A stretch of DNA of 64,000 bases from assembly GCA_027257055.1 (NCBI GenBank), contig JAPVLO010000097.1:6673001-6737000 (forward strand). The letters run 5' to 3'. The number at the start of each line of letters is the position of its first letter. The first letter of the stretch is position 1. Below the pieces are notes generated by a model. That model worked only from the letters and a program-made list of their open reading frames with translations, did no database searches and was not told the DNA's origin. Both the position numbers and the translations under genes were made by a program. Positions 14,460 through 26,750 of the stretch are shown here, in pieces. The DNA is from Cephalopachus bancanus. Its lineage: Eukaryota; Chordata; Mammalia; Primates; Tarsiidae.

Positions 14460-15080
14460 CAGATGTCATCCTTAACCCTTTTTTCCTCTAGAGTTCATCC
14501 ACCACTTATCAATTCTAACTCCTTAGTAATTTCCAAGTCGTCTTATTTCTACACCTTTACTTGCATGATCTTCTGCCCAGATTACTTAAACAATCTTCAA
14601 TGAACTTCTCTCCTGCATGAATATTGCTAACAATACAGTGAGAATGATTCTTCTAAAATAAATAATCCATAATCCATTTTCCTTCTTAAAATTCTCCTGC
14701 AGAACCAAGTCTAAATATCCAAGCATGACATGTGGTCATCCATGACTATATAAAAGCTTCTCTAAGTCTTATCTCTCATCCCTTTATTCCTGTCTCCAAC
14801 TATTGAACATAGAATAGATTTTTTTTTTTCTCTTTGATCCAGACAGTTATTGCATATGGCATACTCTCTTCCTGGAACTTCATTCTCCAGTCCATCTGTC
14901 CTATCCTCATGTCACATTACCTGAGTTATTCAGAATTCAACTCAGGTGCCATGTCTCTTTAATGCCTTGTAAGCGTAAACATAACTCAGGTCTAGACTAA
15001 GTGCAACTCCTGTACACTTTTGTAGTACTTTATATATTCCTCTACCATCATATATCTTCAGTGCCATACAAAACAGTGAA
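14460..15080 (+). mobile_element. L2 LINE 3' part
   Basis: The plus-strand L2 order is recognisable: 'AATCTTCAATGAACTTCTCT', 'GATTCTTCTAAAATAA', 'CCTTCTTAAAATTCTCC', 'TCTTCCTGGAACTTC' and 'CTCAGGTGCCATGTCTC'. Diverged, as expected for this ancient LINE. Confidence 0.65.
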
Positions 15081-15516
15081 ATGTTTTATATCATGACTTG
15101 AGAGTAGTGGTTACAATTAAAACCAACTATATATATATGGGGGGGAGGGAGAGTTAATATATACAATATATATTATACCACAATCTGAAAAGCAAATGCA
15201 AAGTTCATTTGATTTTTTTTACTTAAAATTATCTAGACTTCAGAGTCGCTTCTTCCTCAAGACTTCCCTCAAAAGGACATGGTCACTCTTCTCCATGGTC
15301 TGGTGTACTTTGGTATAAAAGTTTGAGAAATTTGTGATGATACAGTTCTATATTCACAAACATTAGGATAGCTAAAGAGAATGTAGACAAAGAAATGTTT
15401 ACTCTAATAATTATGTGAAAAGTTGTTTATCTGGAAGATACTGTAAGACCTTAGTGTATGGTAACACAATATTATAAGGATTACTGAAATTGAAACACTT
15501 GAGAAATTTATTTATC
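15081..15516. other. Unassigned intron DNA
   Basis: A short TATA-rich and G-run patch lies at 15128-15175. Nothing else recognised. Confidence 0.4.
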
Positions 15517-15720
15517 AGTGTTTCTCAGTAGAGGTGTTACCAGAATCCTGGGTAACCTTAATTGGGTGGATTTGCTCTCTCTCTCTCACACTGTGCAATG
15601 TTTAGTATCACAGCCACCGAATGCTAGTAGCAAGTACCCCACCCCTCCTGATTCACTGTGTCACAACACTTCATACATTTCCAAATACCCCAGAGAAGTA
15701 GTAACTGTTTGTCTGCAGTT
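15517..15720 (-). mobile_element. MER58-like hAT-Charlie element
   Basis: The reverse order of MER58 is visible: 'CTGTGCAATGTTTAGTATCA', 'GAATGCTAGTAGCA', 'GTGTCACAACACTTCATACA' and 'TTTCCAAATACCCC'. Non-autonomous and diverged. The family call is from memory. Confidence 0.6.
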
Positions 15721-15956
15721 GAGAATAGTCTATAAGCTAATGGCCAAAAGTATATGTAAGCAGCATTAAAAAATCATTCAGTTACTAGACTTAATTCACT
15801 TTGCCATTTTATTTCCAAAACTGATAGTTTAACAATTAACTTTACTAACCTAGTCTCCAAGGACAAATGTACCTGCTTTTATTTGCTATATGTAATATTA
15901 ATTTGGGAAGATGACAAATAATTGATTTTGCTGAAATCTCTAACTATGGAAGCCAA

Positions 15957-18235
15957 ATACAAAAGACTCAACAAACTAGGAATATAAAAGGGAAACCTCC
16001 TCAAACTTACAAGCAGTATCTATGAGAAAACCACAGTTAACATCATACTTAATGGTGAAAGACTGAACTCTTTCTCCCTAAATTCAAAAATAAAAAAGGA
16101 TGTCTGCTTCTACTATTTTATCCAACTTGTACTGGAAGTTCTAGCCAAGACAATTAGGAAAGAAAATGAAATAACAATTTTCAGAAAGGAAAGAAGTAAA
16201 ACTGCCACTATGTTCAGATGACATAATCGTGTATATAGAAAATCCTAAGGAATTCACACACACAAAAACTATTAGAGCTAACAAACAAATTCAGCAAGGT
16301 TGCAGAATAAAAGATCAATACACAAAAATATGTTGTATTTCTACACACTGGCAATGCACAATCCAAAAACAAAATTAAGAAACCAATGCTGTTTACTATA
16401 GCATTAAAATGAAAAAAATACTTAGGAATAAATTTAACAAAAGTAGTGCAAGACTTGTACTCTGAAAACTACAAAACATTGTTGAAATAAATTGAAGAAT
16501 GTCGATAAAAAAACATGTTCATCAATTAGAATATTTAATACTGCTGAGATGGAAATACTACTCAAATTTGTCTATTCAATGCAATTTCTATCAAAATATC
16601 AGCTGCCTTGTGGCTGAAATTAACAAGCTGATCCTATAATATATATAAAAATGTAAGGGACAGATAATAGTCAAAATGATCTTGAAAACAAAGAACCAAG
16701 TTTGAAGAGGCACACTTCCAATTTCAAAACTCACCACAATGCTATAGTAATCAATACACTGTGGGACTGGCTTAAGGACAAATATATAAGTTGACAGGAT
16801 AGAATTAAGAGCCTAAAATAAACCCATACATCTACTGTAAGTTGAGTTTGGAAAATAATGTTAAGACCATTCAATGAGGAACGAATACCTTTTTCAAAAA
16901 GTGATGCCGGGACAAGTGGCTTTATACATACAAAAGAGTGAATTTGGAGGCTAGGCTCAGTGGCTCAGGCTGTAATCCAAGCACTTTGGGAGGCTGAGGT
17001 GAATGGATTGCCTGAGCCCGCAGGTTCAAGATCAGCCCAGGCAACTCGGTGAGACTTCGTCTCTACGATAAATTTTTTAAAAAAAATTAGCCAGGTGTGG
17101 TAGTGTGTGCCTATAGTTCCAGCTATTTGAAAGGCTGGGGTGGAAGGATTGCGGGAGCCCAGCAGCTCAATGCTGGGATGGCCGTGAGTGTGCCACTGCA
17201 CTCCAGCCTGGGCAAAAGAGTGAGACTCCAACTCAAAAAAAAAAAGAAAAAGAAAAAGAGTGAATTTGGGTCCCTAACTCACACCATATATAAAAATGAA
17301 CTCAAAATGGACCAAAAATGTAAATATAAAAGCTAAAACCATAAAACTCTTAGAAGAATACACAAATATGAATTATTGTGGCACCACATTAAGTAATGGT
17401 TTCTTAGCTATGACAACTCACCTTAAGTAACCAAAGACAAGATAGATAAATTGGGTTTATTCGTAAAGTAGATGCATACATGGTCAATAAACTCATGAAA
17501 AGATGCGCAACATAACCATCAGGGAAATGAAAAGCAAAGCCTACCTCATACACACTAGAATGGCTGTATTTATTTATTTTTTAAAGATAATAGCAAGTGT
17601 TGGCAAGGATGTGGAGAAAATGGAACCCTTATGTGCTGCGTGGGAAAGTAATAATGATGCAGTTCTATGGAAAGCAGTTTGGCAGTTCCTCAAAATGTCA
17701 AACACAGAGTTAGCATATGACCCAGACATACCACTCTTAGGAATATACCCAAGAGAAATGGAAATACATGTCTACATAAGAATCTGTACATGAATATTCA
17801 TAGTAGCATTACTCATAACAGCTGAAAAGTATAAACAACCAAATGTTCATCAGTTGATGAATGAATAAACAAAATATATAATACAATGGAATATTATTCA
17901 ACCAAAATCAGAAATAACATGCTACAATATAGATTATGAAACATTCTGCTAAGTAAAAGAAGCAGGCACAAAAGATCACATATTATATGATTCCATTTAT
18001 ACAAATGCCTAGAATAGGTGAATCCTTAGAGACACGAAGTAGATTAGTGGTTGCAGGGTCTGAAAGGAGGGCCCGCTAATGGCTAAAGAAGCTTGGGCTA
18101 TTTCTTTGTGGGGTGATTAAATCCTTTCTAGGATTAGAGAGTAGTGATGACTGCACAGTCGTGTGAATGAACATGACTGAGTTGTACAATTTAAAACAGT
18201 GAATTTATTGTATGTAAATTATATCTCAACAAAAA
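15957..18235 (+). mobile_element. Old L1, 3' two kilobases, split by an Alu
   Basis: This is the last third of L1 ORF2 plus 3' UTR. It runs from the end of the reverse transcriptase domain ('ATGGTGAAAGACTGAACTCT') through 'ATCAATACACAAAAATATG', 'ATCATACACACTAGAATGGC'-like text near 17550, 'GGATGTGGAGAAAATGGAAC' and 'TATACCCAAGAGAAATGGAA'. It ends with 'GAATTTATTGTATGTAAATT' and 'ATCTCAAC'. Many stops; the 96-codon frame at 17503-17793 is a surviving ORF2 piece. The 5' end is truncated. An Alu sits inside at 16948-17253. Class L1MA/L1MB by feel. Confidence 0.85.
16948..17253 (+). repeat. Lineage-specific Alu inside L1
   Basis: A full-length Alu with 'CTACGATAAATT' and 'GACTCCAACTC'. A perfect 16-bp TSD, AAAAGAGTGAATTTGG, lies at 16932-16947 and 17254-17269. 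It cuts the L1, which resumes directly after the TSD. Confidence 0.95.
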
Positions 18236-19319
18236 ATTGGCACACACTTTTAAGTCTAAATAAACGAGTTCAAATCAACACTTCAAAATCAATGTATGTT
18301 TACTCTTCCCTTCAATACTCCATGGGATTCTTGAGAAAGATGCATAAATAGAAATTCAATAATGTACACTACATACCATTAGAAGGTATTCCTTAAGGCA
18401 GTTAGTTTTCCACATAAACCTGGTTTTTACTAGTAACATTAATAAAAATCTGAATATTTAAATTGGGCAAATTTCAGAGAAATTAGCCATCATTTAAACC
18501 ACAGGAAAATAACAGAATTACCAACCACTTTTCCCATAAACACTAGTTTGTTGTTAATCAGCATTTATCCATCACTTTGGAAAACTCTCTAAGACCACAC
18601 TGATACTCATTATAGGTAATCCTAAATAACAGGTAATTCATGCTTTTCATAGTCACTAAAGTGTGTACCAAACAGCTGCATTAAGAGGCTGAAAGAAACA
18701 GCTCCTGGGACAACTGTCTGTCTGCCTGCTTCTGCTATAATTTAGACGACTGTTACTATTACTAGAGTTTTTTACTAGAAAAAAAATCCAACTTTTCAGC
18801 GTAAGCTCATGATTCAGTTAATTATAATTAAAATGCTTTGAAGAAAAAAAATCACATAAAGTCTCAAATATTACATATAAAACACCATTAAGACACAATT
18901 TTCCCTGGGAAGAATAGTGACAAAAATACTCAATGAAGCAGTGGAATGTAATAATAAAAATACTTGTGGAAAAGACATAGGAATCTTAAAGATTCACAGA
19001 TATGTGAGCTCAATGTTTTGCTAATAGTAAACTGCTAATTTCCAATTTAAACACAAATGATCAATGTGTATTATGGGCTCCAAGTACACCCCTAATCAAG
19101 GTTAGTTTTAAAGCAGAAAAGGCCAGAGCAGCATAAGTCCAGTACTGCTGTGATAAAGAAAACTAACTTTTTGGATTATTAAATTCTAAACAAGCTTCTC
19201 ACCATTGTATCTAGTTCAATTGGGTGAATGAACGACTGAATGAATGAACAAGATGCCATTTCAACAAGTATATTATGACTCCTACATAAAGGACAGAAAG
19301 GAGAGCAACAATTCAAAAG
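18236..19319. other. Unassigned intron DNA
   Basis: A+T-rich sequence with no recognised repeat, RNA or exon. Confidence 0.4.
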
Positions 19320-19760
19320 GCTGAGAGATAGAAATGACATAAAAGATTAAAAAAAAAATAACATCCAGTATTGACAAGATGTTAATAAATAGACACCTTC
19401 ATATGCCACTGGTAGGAATGTAAATTAGTTCAATTTGGGAAGTAATTGTTAAAAACTTTTAAAAGTTGAATAATAAACATCTCATTTGACCTTGCAATTC
19501 TTCTGTGGAATTTTAAAAACCACGAATCAAAAGATTTAGTTACAAATAGGCTCACACACCATTATACTGAAAACTAAAACATGCCCAACAAAAGAGATGA
19601 GTAACTTATGTCAGTTAACTGTGTCATTCATGACAGGGACAACATACAGATTATACTGTTCAGTAAAAAAGCAGGTTACCAAAAACATTATTACCTCTTA
19701 TGGATACTATGAATTTTATAAAATGTTATAGAATGTAGATGACTTGTAATCCACATTAGA
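19320..19760 (+). mobile_element. Very old L1 3' fragment
   Basis: L1 ORF2-end marks are faint but ordered: 'TATGCCACTGGTAGGAATGT', 'TTTGACCTTGCAATTCTTCT', 'AATGTTATAGAATGTAG'. No frame survives. Confidence 0.55.
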
Positions 19761-20014
19761 GAGGAAGGGAGGTAGCTAAAAGAGATCACCAATTTGAGGA
19801 GTTAAAACCTGGGAAGAATCGACAGAGGTGGAGTCACTAGAAATAAACTAGTAAGAGAAAGTAGACAGAAGGGATTCCAGACACTAAATGCAAGAGGAGG
19901 GGCGGGCTCTGCAGCTCCTGAATAGGGAAATAGGGAGAGCAAGTTTCATGGAAAGGGGCACAACCCCCATTTCAGGTCAAATAAGGTTCATGTTGCTTTT
20001 AAAATTCAAATATG

Positions 20015-20295
20015 GGCCGGCTTGGTGGCTCAGCCTGCAATCCCAGCACTTTGGGAGGCGAAGCGAGTGGACTGCCTGAGCCTGAGGGTTCAAGACCAGC
20101 CTGGGCAACTTGGCAAGACCTCGTCTCTACAATAAATAAAAAATTAGTCGGGCGTGGTAGCTTAAGTTCCAGCTACTTGGAAGGCCGAGGCAGAAGGATT
20201 ACCTGAGCCCAGCAGGTTGACGCTGGAGTGGCCATGAATGTGCTACTGCACTCCAGCCTGGGCGACAGCGTGGGACTCCAACTCAAATATAAAAT
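20015..20295 (+). repeat. Lineage-specific Alu, intermediate type
   Basis: It starts GGCCGGCTTGGTGGCTCAGCC and has 'CTACAATAAATAAAAAATTA'. Its 3' end is 'GACTCCAACTC' and the tail is AAATATAAAAT rather than poly(A). Perfect 14-bp TSD, AAAATTCAAATATG, at 20001-20014 and 20296-20309. Confidence 0.95.
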
Positions 20296-20309
20296 AAAAT
20301 TCAAATATG

Positions 20310-23300
20310 CTTATCTCTTTGTAAGGAAGTGTGTGATACAAGATGACTTTTACCTTGGAAAGAGTATCTCATGCTCCAAACCACCGAAGCCCTAGAAAGT
20401 TCACCAAGATGACAGGCCTCCAAATTTGTGTGAGACTTATTGCTCACCCTTTGGCATGCATGCACCTTACCAGACTGTCAGGAGGAGCTTTTACTACTTG
20501 CTCACTAGATCAATCAGCAAGGTATCAATATATAATGGATCAGCAACATGTGTGGAAGGGAGAAGCTATCTAGGTCCTTGAATAAGGCTTGATGTGACAT
20601 AAGGGCTCATGTAATATAGCCCTGAGGGAAGTTAGTAGAGATGTGGTGCAGGTCTTTCCAGTCTGAAGTCAACTGATTCTGACGGTCTTTACTAATAGGT
20701 ATACAGAAGCTTATGCCAGATCAGTATCTGTATATCAAAAACTAGGGGTTGCACTGATTTGCTCCAGCAACAAAACCACTTCTGGAACAACAACTGCAGT
20801 TGAAACCACTATCTGACTAATTTCATGATAATCTAGTCATTCTCCAAGATTCACCTGTCTTCTTCAAAGCCAAACAGATTGGAATGTGGTAAGAATCACC
20901 ACTCCTGCATTTTCAAGTCCTTTACAATTCCTGCAGGAGACAGTTAACTATTTTGATAGGCAGACACCATTCTAGGGGCTTCCATTTGACTTTCTCTCAC
21001 TTCCAGAGGTCAGGGAGCTAATAGAATTCTGAATGCAGGAATGCACTGAATTCCTACACTGGGATTCTGTTGGTTGCTGAGTATGTCTATTATAATTATA
21101 CATTCTAGGAATATGCAAATAACCATAGTGTGGGTTCAGGATGCTTTGCAAGGTAGATCTAAGCCAAAACATCATTAACTAATAGAAAACAGTGGTGTTT
21201 TCATTCTCCTAGAATTGCTGTAGGTTGAGACCAGTGTTAGCCAGTGCCTAAAGAGTCTAATTCTTTCCCCCTTCCCCAATGCACAGTCACTCTGGTAAAT
21301 GGCTGGAGGCCCTTTAAGGAAAGGTTAGAAAGACATTCACAATAGAATTTCTGGCTCTGTGGCAGGGTCTTTCCTAAAGGAGACCTGGCTTTTCCTTCAT
21401 TCAAATTCTTGGGGTCTGTGAACTAGCTTAAATCTGTGGACTTGCTAAAGTGCTATAATTCTTTATTAAAGTTGTCTAAATTATACATCTGTTCACAAGA
21501 CTTAGAGCCTTTCTGTCTGTATAAATTAAGGAGAACTTGAAAAGTTACTCATTTATTTCGGTTCTAGGCATACCATGATCAGTGAGTCATACCAAAAATG
21601 TTAGCTCAGACTGTTCTGATTACTGCATTGGCTTTGCTGGTCATTAAAGTAACCACATCAGGTCAGGTGCAGTGGCTCATGACTGTAATCCCAGCACCTT
21701 GGGAGGCCGAGGTGAGAGGACTGCCTGAGTCCAGGGGTTGGAGACCAGCCTAGGCAACTTGGCGAGACCTCATCTCTACAATAAATAAAAAAATTAGCCA
21801 GGCATGCTGGTGTGTGCCTGTGGTTCCAGCTACTTGGAAGCCTGAAGCAGAAGGATCACCTACGTTTAGCAGGTTGAGGCTGCAGTGGCCATGAGTGCAC
21901 CACTGCACTCCAGCCTGGGTGACAAAGTAAGACTCATACTCAAAAATAAATAGATAGATAGATAAATAAAGTAACCATATCTATCTTGTCTTTAGCAATT
22001 AAGTGCCACTACTTGCCTCTGCCACCTAGGATTCTATCATTTCCAATGAATTCCCAAAACCTAGTTTGATAGCAGCAGTTTCCCTGTCATTACTGGCTTA
22101 CAGCAAACAGCCAACTCTTCAAGGGTTGTGGACCCACATGTGTGATTGAGTCCTATATGATGAAACCACCCCACTATCCCAATCTCTGTAAGCTTTGGAT
22201 ACAAATAGGTATAATACACAAATAAAGTTCTAGCATCTATCTCAATTTCATTTCGTTTAGGCCACCTTCTGTTCTAGCTTTCAGTCAACCAACTAAATAA
22301 ACAATTGGAGTCACTTCTAGCCCTCTGACCTAATACCTTCTATCTGGAATCTCTGCTTAGTGAGTTCATATGAATAGCTTCAGCCTGACCCAACTTTATA
22401 ATCTTTCTACTCTGAACCCACGCCCTTAGGATTCATTCCTATACCATTCCCAGGTAATTGCACTCCATTTGGTGTGTATCACATATCCTCATGGGTCACA
22501 CTTAGAACCTCATCCTCTGAGGCTGCTGGAATCTGAGTCAGGGTATAGGTATAGAAGCAAAGAGAAGGGGTGAGGGGATGTTCTGAGGAAGATCAGTCAT
22601 CAGGACAATCAGCAGGAGGACTCACAAAGGTGACTCAGTAGAAACAGAATGGAAGAGTAAAGACACCCAGTTTCACTGGAATCTGTTCATATTCCTCACC
22701 CCAATTTTCAGCTTTCCAATCTTTCTCAATAAATGTGGTTAACTTTAATACAAGAGACTGCACAAGGCTGGAAGTTCAATTAGCATTGTTATCCAACCAT
22801 CTGCAGGATTAAACATTGGGTTTGGTTTCCAGAAATCTCTGCCATTGACTTCAAAAGATAAGAATTTATTTTAGGACAGCCACAGATGTTTTCACTCTCT
22901 TATGTGGATTCTGAGTTCAGAATTTAGTCCTTGCCTTCCTTCAAGTTCTCCTGCGTATTATGAAGGGACTTGCCCATCCCATTATTTTTATTTAAACTAA
23001 AATATTCTGTGATAGTAAATACTTTTGTCTCCCAAAGCTTGGCATTCTAAGGGCACTTGACTTCTAGTGTCTACAAGTGGCAGTTAAAGTAACTGCTTTG
23101 CCATTGCATGCCATGAACCACTGATGTCCCCTTTACCACAAGAAACAGGGTATTAATCTATTAATCTAATTAGATTAGAAAACCACTCCTAGAAAACCTT
23201 GAACTAAACTAATTCAAGAACTCATCCTTTAAGGTGTCATTCCTATGAAGCAACTTATGGTACAAAGTCCTGTATCAGTGTCTGGTCAGAGAATACTGGA

Positions 23301-23802
23301 AGTGATACAAATTCTGGCACTACAGGGGTTTGGCCATAAGTAAATGTGAGCCTAGTTAAACAGTTTATCTTCAGCTATTGACTCTGCACCTGCTGGGTCT
23401 GGCCCAGGCAGGGTTCAGAGAAGCCCAAGAGAGAGCCCAGCTGCTGTTTCATGCCAACAACGTCTATGAGCTGCAATAGCATCTGATGTCCCCATCACAA
23501 CCTTTAAGTACAAGAAGAATATGGCTGCACTTTTACTTCTACCTCTCAAAGTCAAAATGCCTTATGGCCCATGCTAACCAGGAACTAAGCAAAAAAGAGA
23601 TTCTGGGAAACACAGTTCCAGCTTAGCTAATTAAAAATCCAGCATACATAATAGAAATCCACCATACCACCTTTGTCTTAGAAAACAAAACAAAAAACAA
23701 CTTTCTGGGAGCTGACCTTAGTTTTAACTTCTAACCCTTCCATCACTGCTCATTTCTGTCATTATACTTTCAATTTCCAAGGGATGCTTCATTTTTTCCC
23801 AC
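20310..23802. other. Unassigned intron DNA, possibly an old ERV-like relic
   Basis: Apart from the Alu at 21660-21967, I cannot name a family here. The base composition is more even than the intron average and there is little homopolymer, as in old ERVL/MaLR internal sequence, but I found no LTR, primer site or protein motif to prove it. Treat as unknown. Confidence 0.25.
21660..21967 (+). repeat. Lineage-specific Alu, older type
   Basis: Full length, with 'CTACAATAAATAAAAAAATT', 'TACTTGGAAGCCTGAAGC' and a tail of AAATAGATAGATAGATAAAT. TSD AAAGTAACCACATC at 21646-21659 and AAAGTAACCATATC at 21968-21981 (13 of 14). Confidence 0.95.
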
Positions 23803-24065
23803 TTGTTTTTTAATGATTTGAGGTCTTACTCTGTCAGTGGCATGAACAGCTTCCAACTCCTGAGCTCAGGCAATTATTCCTCAGCCTCCTGCGTAGCTGA
23901 GACTACAGTTACGTGCCACCATGCCCAGTCAATTTTTGTTTTGTTTTGTTTTTTTGTGGAAGTAAGGTCTCCCTATGTTGCCTAGGCATGTTATCAAACT
24001 CCTGAGCTCAAGTCATCCTCACTCCTCAGCCTTCCAAAGTGCTTACAGGTTTAAGCGCCTGGCCC
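23803..24065 (-). repeat. AluJ-type SINE, degraded
   Basis: A reverse Alu with large internal losses in the right arm. 'CTCAGCCTCCTGCGTAGCTG' and 'GTTGCCTAGGCATGTTATC' are still recognisable. Confidence 0.8.
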
Positions 24066-24270
24066 CCAGTTGTTTTCTTAAATAGCTTTCTACCCTTGTT
24101 TAATTGTATAATGGTTGTAATATTCACTGTTTCTTTTCTTTTCCTTTTGTCATTTCCTTCTGCTCAATGTCTTTTCTTCCATATTCTCCGTTCTATCTTT
24201 CATATAAGAGACTTTGCTCAAATATCTGGCGACCCTTGCCAATTTATTCATATTGAAAAGTAAGGCAGCA

Positions 24271-24580
24271 GGCTGGGCGTGGTGGCTCAGCCTGTAATCC
24301 TAGCACTTTGGGAGACCAAGGTAAGAGGATTGCCTGAGCCTGGGAGCTCGAGACCAGACTGAGCAATTTGGTGAGGTCTCATCTCTACAATAAATCACAC
24401 ACTCTCTCACACACACACACACTGCCAACCATGGTGGCATGCATCTATAGTTCCAGCTACTTGGAAGGCTGAGGTGGAAGGACTGCCTGAGCTCAGTGGG
24501 TCAAGGCTGTGGTGGCTGTGATTGTGCCACTGCATTCTAGCCTGGGTGACAAGAATCCGAATCAGTTTCAACTCAAATAC
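24271..24580 (+). repeat. Lineage-specific Alu with CA-repeat linker
   Basis: Starts GGCTGGGCGTGGTGGCTCAG. The middle A-rich linker has turned into a CT/CA microsatellite (about 24388-24422). The right arm has 'TACTTGGAAGGCTGAGG'. No clean TSD seen. Confidence 0.88.
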
Positions 24581-24861
24581 TACTGAATAATTTACTATTG
24601 TTTGTTCCTTTCTCCTTGTGAATATATATTGTTTTCAGTCTTTTAATATCATTTAAGGGGAAATGAGAAGAAGGAAAAAAGAAAAGATGAGCTAATAATG
24701 TGCAATCTAACATTTTCACAGAAAGTCCCTAAAGACAGCTGACAAAGTCAACTTTTAAATCTGTGGAAAATTTTAAACGTTCAATTAAAATTTAGAATTA
24801 TGTTTAGGTAATTTATGAATAAGAGGCAGATCTGTTTATGAAAGTGTGAACAAAACAGAAT

Positions 24862-25023
24862 TGAAAGGACAAAATAGATTTCTCTGGTCACTTTGAGTAG
24901 GCTCAGTCAAGCGCATCTTAGAGAGCAAGTCTGGCCCCTCTCCATCCTTGGAGAGTGAATACACTCTTTCTCTGACCTATTCTTCTGTGCAAATATTTGC
25001 TTTACCATGGTACCGATCTAACA
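24862..25023 (+). repeat. 5' LTR with large internal deletion
   Basis: It begins TGAAAGGACAA and ends CTAACA. It aligns with the 3' LTR at both ends (TTTCTCTGGTCACTTTGAGT at the left; GGCCCCTCTCCATCCTTGGA at the right) but lacks the middle. The text jumps after GCAT at 24913-24916 to CTTAG, removing the counterpart of 31608-31921 (about 314 bp). The deleted part holds the TATA box of the other LTR. Confidence 0.92.
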
Positions 25024-25026
25024 TTT

Positions 25027-25044
25027 TGGTGGCCCGTATGGGGA
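25027..25044 (+). other. Retroviral primer binding site, tRNA-Ile type
   Basis: TGGTGGCCCGTATGGGGA lies three bases after the LTR end. It differs at one of 18 positions from the complement of the 3' end of tRNA-Ile(AAU) with its CCA. This fixes both the LTR boundary and the element group. Confidence 0.88.
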
Positions 25045-26750
25045 GCTCTCCTAAGGGGACCTCTGTTCCACTCTCCTTCCTTTTCCAAACTGAGCCTCTC
25101 TATTGACTGTGCTGGAACTTGTAGGCAACTGATGGTCTGGCTGGGGCTACTCTCCAGCAAGCCAGAAGACCCTGAGGAAAGGTGTCAGATCGCCATCACC
25201 TGATCAGGTGAGAGATAGAGTTTTTTTTCCTTTTTCAAGGAAAAGCAGACAACCTCTAGTAATTCTCTGGCAACAGATAGCTTCTAGACAGGGCACTCCC
25301 TGGTGCAGCCTGAAGGCCAGAGGGTGAATGAGTTTGACTGCTTTGTCTGGAAGAGAGGAAGGTCCTTTCCTATCTCTCCTGGTCAGAGGTCCCTGATCCA
25401 CTTAGGGAAATCCAGACCTATCTCTTGTTTTCTCTCTCACAGCTCTTTTCTGCCTGCAGCAACTTGTTCCAGCTGCATGTCCTTGTTATCGTCAGCATCA
25501 ACTGTAAAGTGTCCCCCAATCACACCCCTGCTTTTAGTCTCATAGTTCTGAAAAGAGATGCCAGGGAAGCTGTTGTTGAGTTTGGGAGCTCTTAGCCTCT
25601 GGATCTTGGAAAATCTTATAATGCCAAGTCTCCTGGACACTGGGGACAATTTCTCTGTTGGAACAACACAGAGGATTCACTTCTCAAGGAGAAGTGAATC
25701 ACACACATGTGATTGAGGCAATCAGGGGAACGCCTGCCTTCCCTTGACTCCTAGCTTAAGTAGATTCCTCCCCTGACTTGGGACGCCGACTAGGGTGAGA
25801 ATGGGCTTTCTCTCACCCCAGGATTGTCTTCAGAATCTCTTCTCTCCTTCTCTAGGATTCCTCATAGAAAACGTCCACTCCACTGCTGCCAAGGACTCCC
25901 CCCGCCCACTGGAATGCTTTCTAAAAAAATCTCAAGACCTCTCATTAAAGAAGCCCATCTGTCCTAAAGTGTCTTAATTTATTCCTCAGTACCAGCTAGG
26001 CGACTAGGAAGTATGGTCCAAGGATGGGTCTCTAGCCTCTAATACCCTCCTTTAGCTTAACATCTATTGCTGCTGTCGACACAAATGGTCCAAGGCTCCT
26101 TAAGTACAAGTTTTTCTTGAATTGGCATGCCACCCAGACCTTTGCTCTTCCTGTCACATGCTCCTTCTAATGCCTTCTTAAACTAATTTGTCTTTCTCTT
26201 GTTCATTCTTGGAAGACCCAGCTAACCAATCCCCACTCTTTCCCACCTTCAGCCTCCACCCTATCCAGCTCCATAAGACCTCCAACCAGCTGCTCATCTG
26301 AAACCCTCTCCCTGGCTACCCAATAACATGCCAGTGGCAGCCACGGCAACTGCAGTGGAAACTGGGCCATGCACACTACTTCCTCCTACCCTCCCGTTCC
26401 TTCACCTGGCCATACCTGTTCTGGACACCCCTTTAAATCTCTAGACCCTGTTCACCAGCTTCTCCTTAGTGAAGTGGCCAAGGTGGAAGGTCTTATTAGA
26501 GTTCATATTTCCTTTTTTTATGTTAGGTCTCTCTAAAATTGAATCTAAACTGGATCTTTCTCTACTAATCCTTCTGAGTTTACTAAAGAATTTGAGTAAC
26601 TCTCTCTTATGATTGTCCTGGAAGGATGTAAATGTTATTCTTAGTTCTACTACCTCTGCAGAGGAATGCAGAATTTTTACTAAAACCCGAGAGTATGCCA
26701 ATGACATAAGTTGTAGACAGCCTACTGCCACTCTAATTTGCAAACCCAAC
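25045..26750 (+). pseudogene. ERV leader and gag-like relic
   Basis: This follows the primer site directly, so it should be the untranslated leader and gag of the provirus. The part near 26480-26710 reads on the plus strand like a gag capsid region, but with several stops and shifts. The leader-like part (25200-26300) is pyrimidine-rich. There is no intact frame; the 102-codon minus frame at 26441-26749 is a shadow. The gag call rests on position and general resemblance only. Confidence 0.5.

Noticed and set aside
20310..23802. A confident ERVL or MaLR internal call
   Set aside because: The texture is suggestive, but there is no LTR pair, primer site or protein motif.
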